A stretch of 23,944 nucleotides of DNA from NCBI GenBank assembly GCA_049585195.1, contig JBAUZG010000324.1, positions 1-23,944 on the forward strand, in the 5' to 3' direction. Positions within the stretch are counted from its first letter, which is position 1. Each line of letters begins with the position of its first letter. The notes below the pieces were generated by a model that made no database searches, was not told the origin of the DNA, and saw only the letters and a program-made list of their open reading frames with translations. This DNA comes from KBS-96 sp049585195 (GTDB lineage Bacteria; Acidobacteriota; Terriglobia; Bryobacterales; Bryobacteraceae). The translations under genes and the position numbers were made by a program. Of the stretch, positions 23,919 through 23,944 are shown in pieces.

Positions 23919-23944
23919 TTCTAGCCCCGTTCAGCGCGTCAGAC

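Noticed and set aside
1..23944. CRISPR array, tRNA, rRNA or prophage
   Set aside because: No regularly spaced repeats other than the REPs, no cloverleaf-like sequences in the gaps, and no phage structural genes were found by reading.

Overview
The window looks like chromosomal DNA from a Gram-negative soil bacterium of moderately high GC. The best guess is an acidobacterium of the Solibacter/Bryobacter type. This rests on a large Oar-like TonB-dependent receptor with an N-terminal carboxypeptidase-regulatory domain, a TPR-bearing multihaem cytochrome, the DUF3300/DUF2950 pair, and REP repeats with a RAYT transposase. It is inferred from gene content only; no rRNA gene or phylogenetic marker search was available.

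Layout. Positions 1-821 hold the 5' part of an IS4-family insertion sequence that runs off the left edge. Positions 852-2756 (minus) encode a secreted seven-haem c-type cytochrome that also carries a parvulin-like domain and TPRs. Divergent from it, 2857-6821 (plus) is a two-gene unit: a TPR protein with a probable outer-membrane barrel, and a secreted TIM-barrel glycosidase-like protein. Together they resemble a polysaccharide export/processing pair. Positions 6831-7506 are a REP/RAYT unit: a Y1 transposase gene bracketed by three near-identical REP sequences, two of which form a long inverted repeat just upstream of typA/bipA (7558-9363). A 1112-residue TonB-dependent receptor (9393-12731, minus) ends tail-to-tail against typA.

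Positions 13020-13676 hold a mazEF-type toxin-antitoxin pair with a candidate promoter and operator. Directly downstream is the translation cluster rplM-rpsI-rpsB-tsf-pyrH-frr (13767-18146). It supplies ribosomal proteins L13, S9 and S2, elongation factor Ts, UMP kinase and ribosome recycling factor. Hairpins sit in the rpsI-rpsB and rpsB-tsf spacers. A degenerate fourth REP copy separates frr from the convergent envelope cluster.

Positions 18209-22922 (minus) form a probable four-gene envelope operon: an AsmA-family protein, a DUF3300 protein, a DUF2950 protein and the monofunctional peptidoglycan glycosyltransferase MtgA. Divergent from it, 23179-23859 (plus) encodes a secreted SYLF-domain lipid-binding protein, followed by a terminator-like hairpin. 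No tRNA, rRNA, CRISPR array or prophage was seen. No wholly new system is evident. The most unusual items are the cytochrome-parvulin-TPR fusion, the REP/RAYT unit at the typA promoter, the TPR-barrel/glycosidase pair and the AsmA-DUF3300-DUF2950-MtgA operon.
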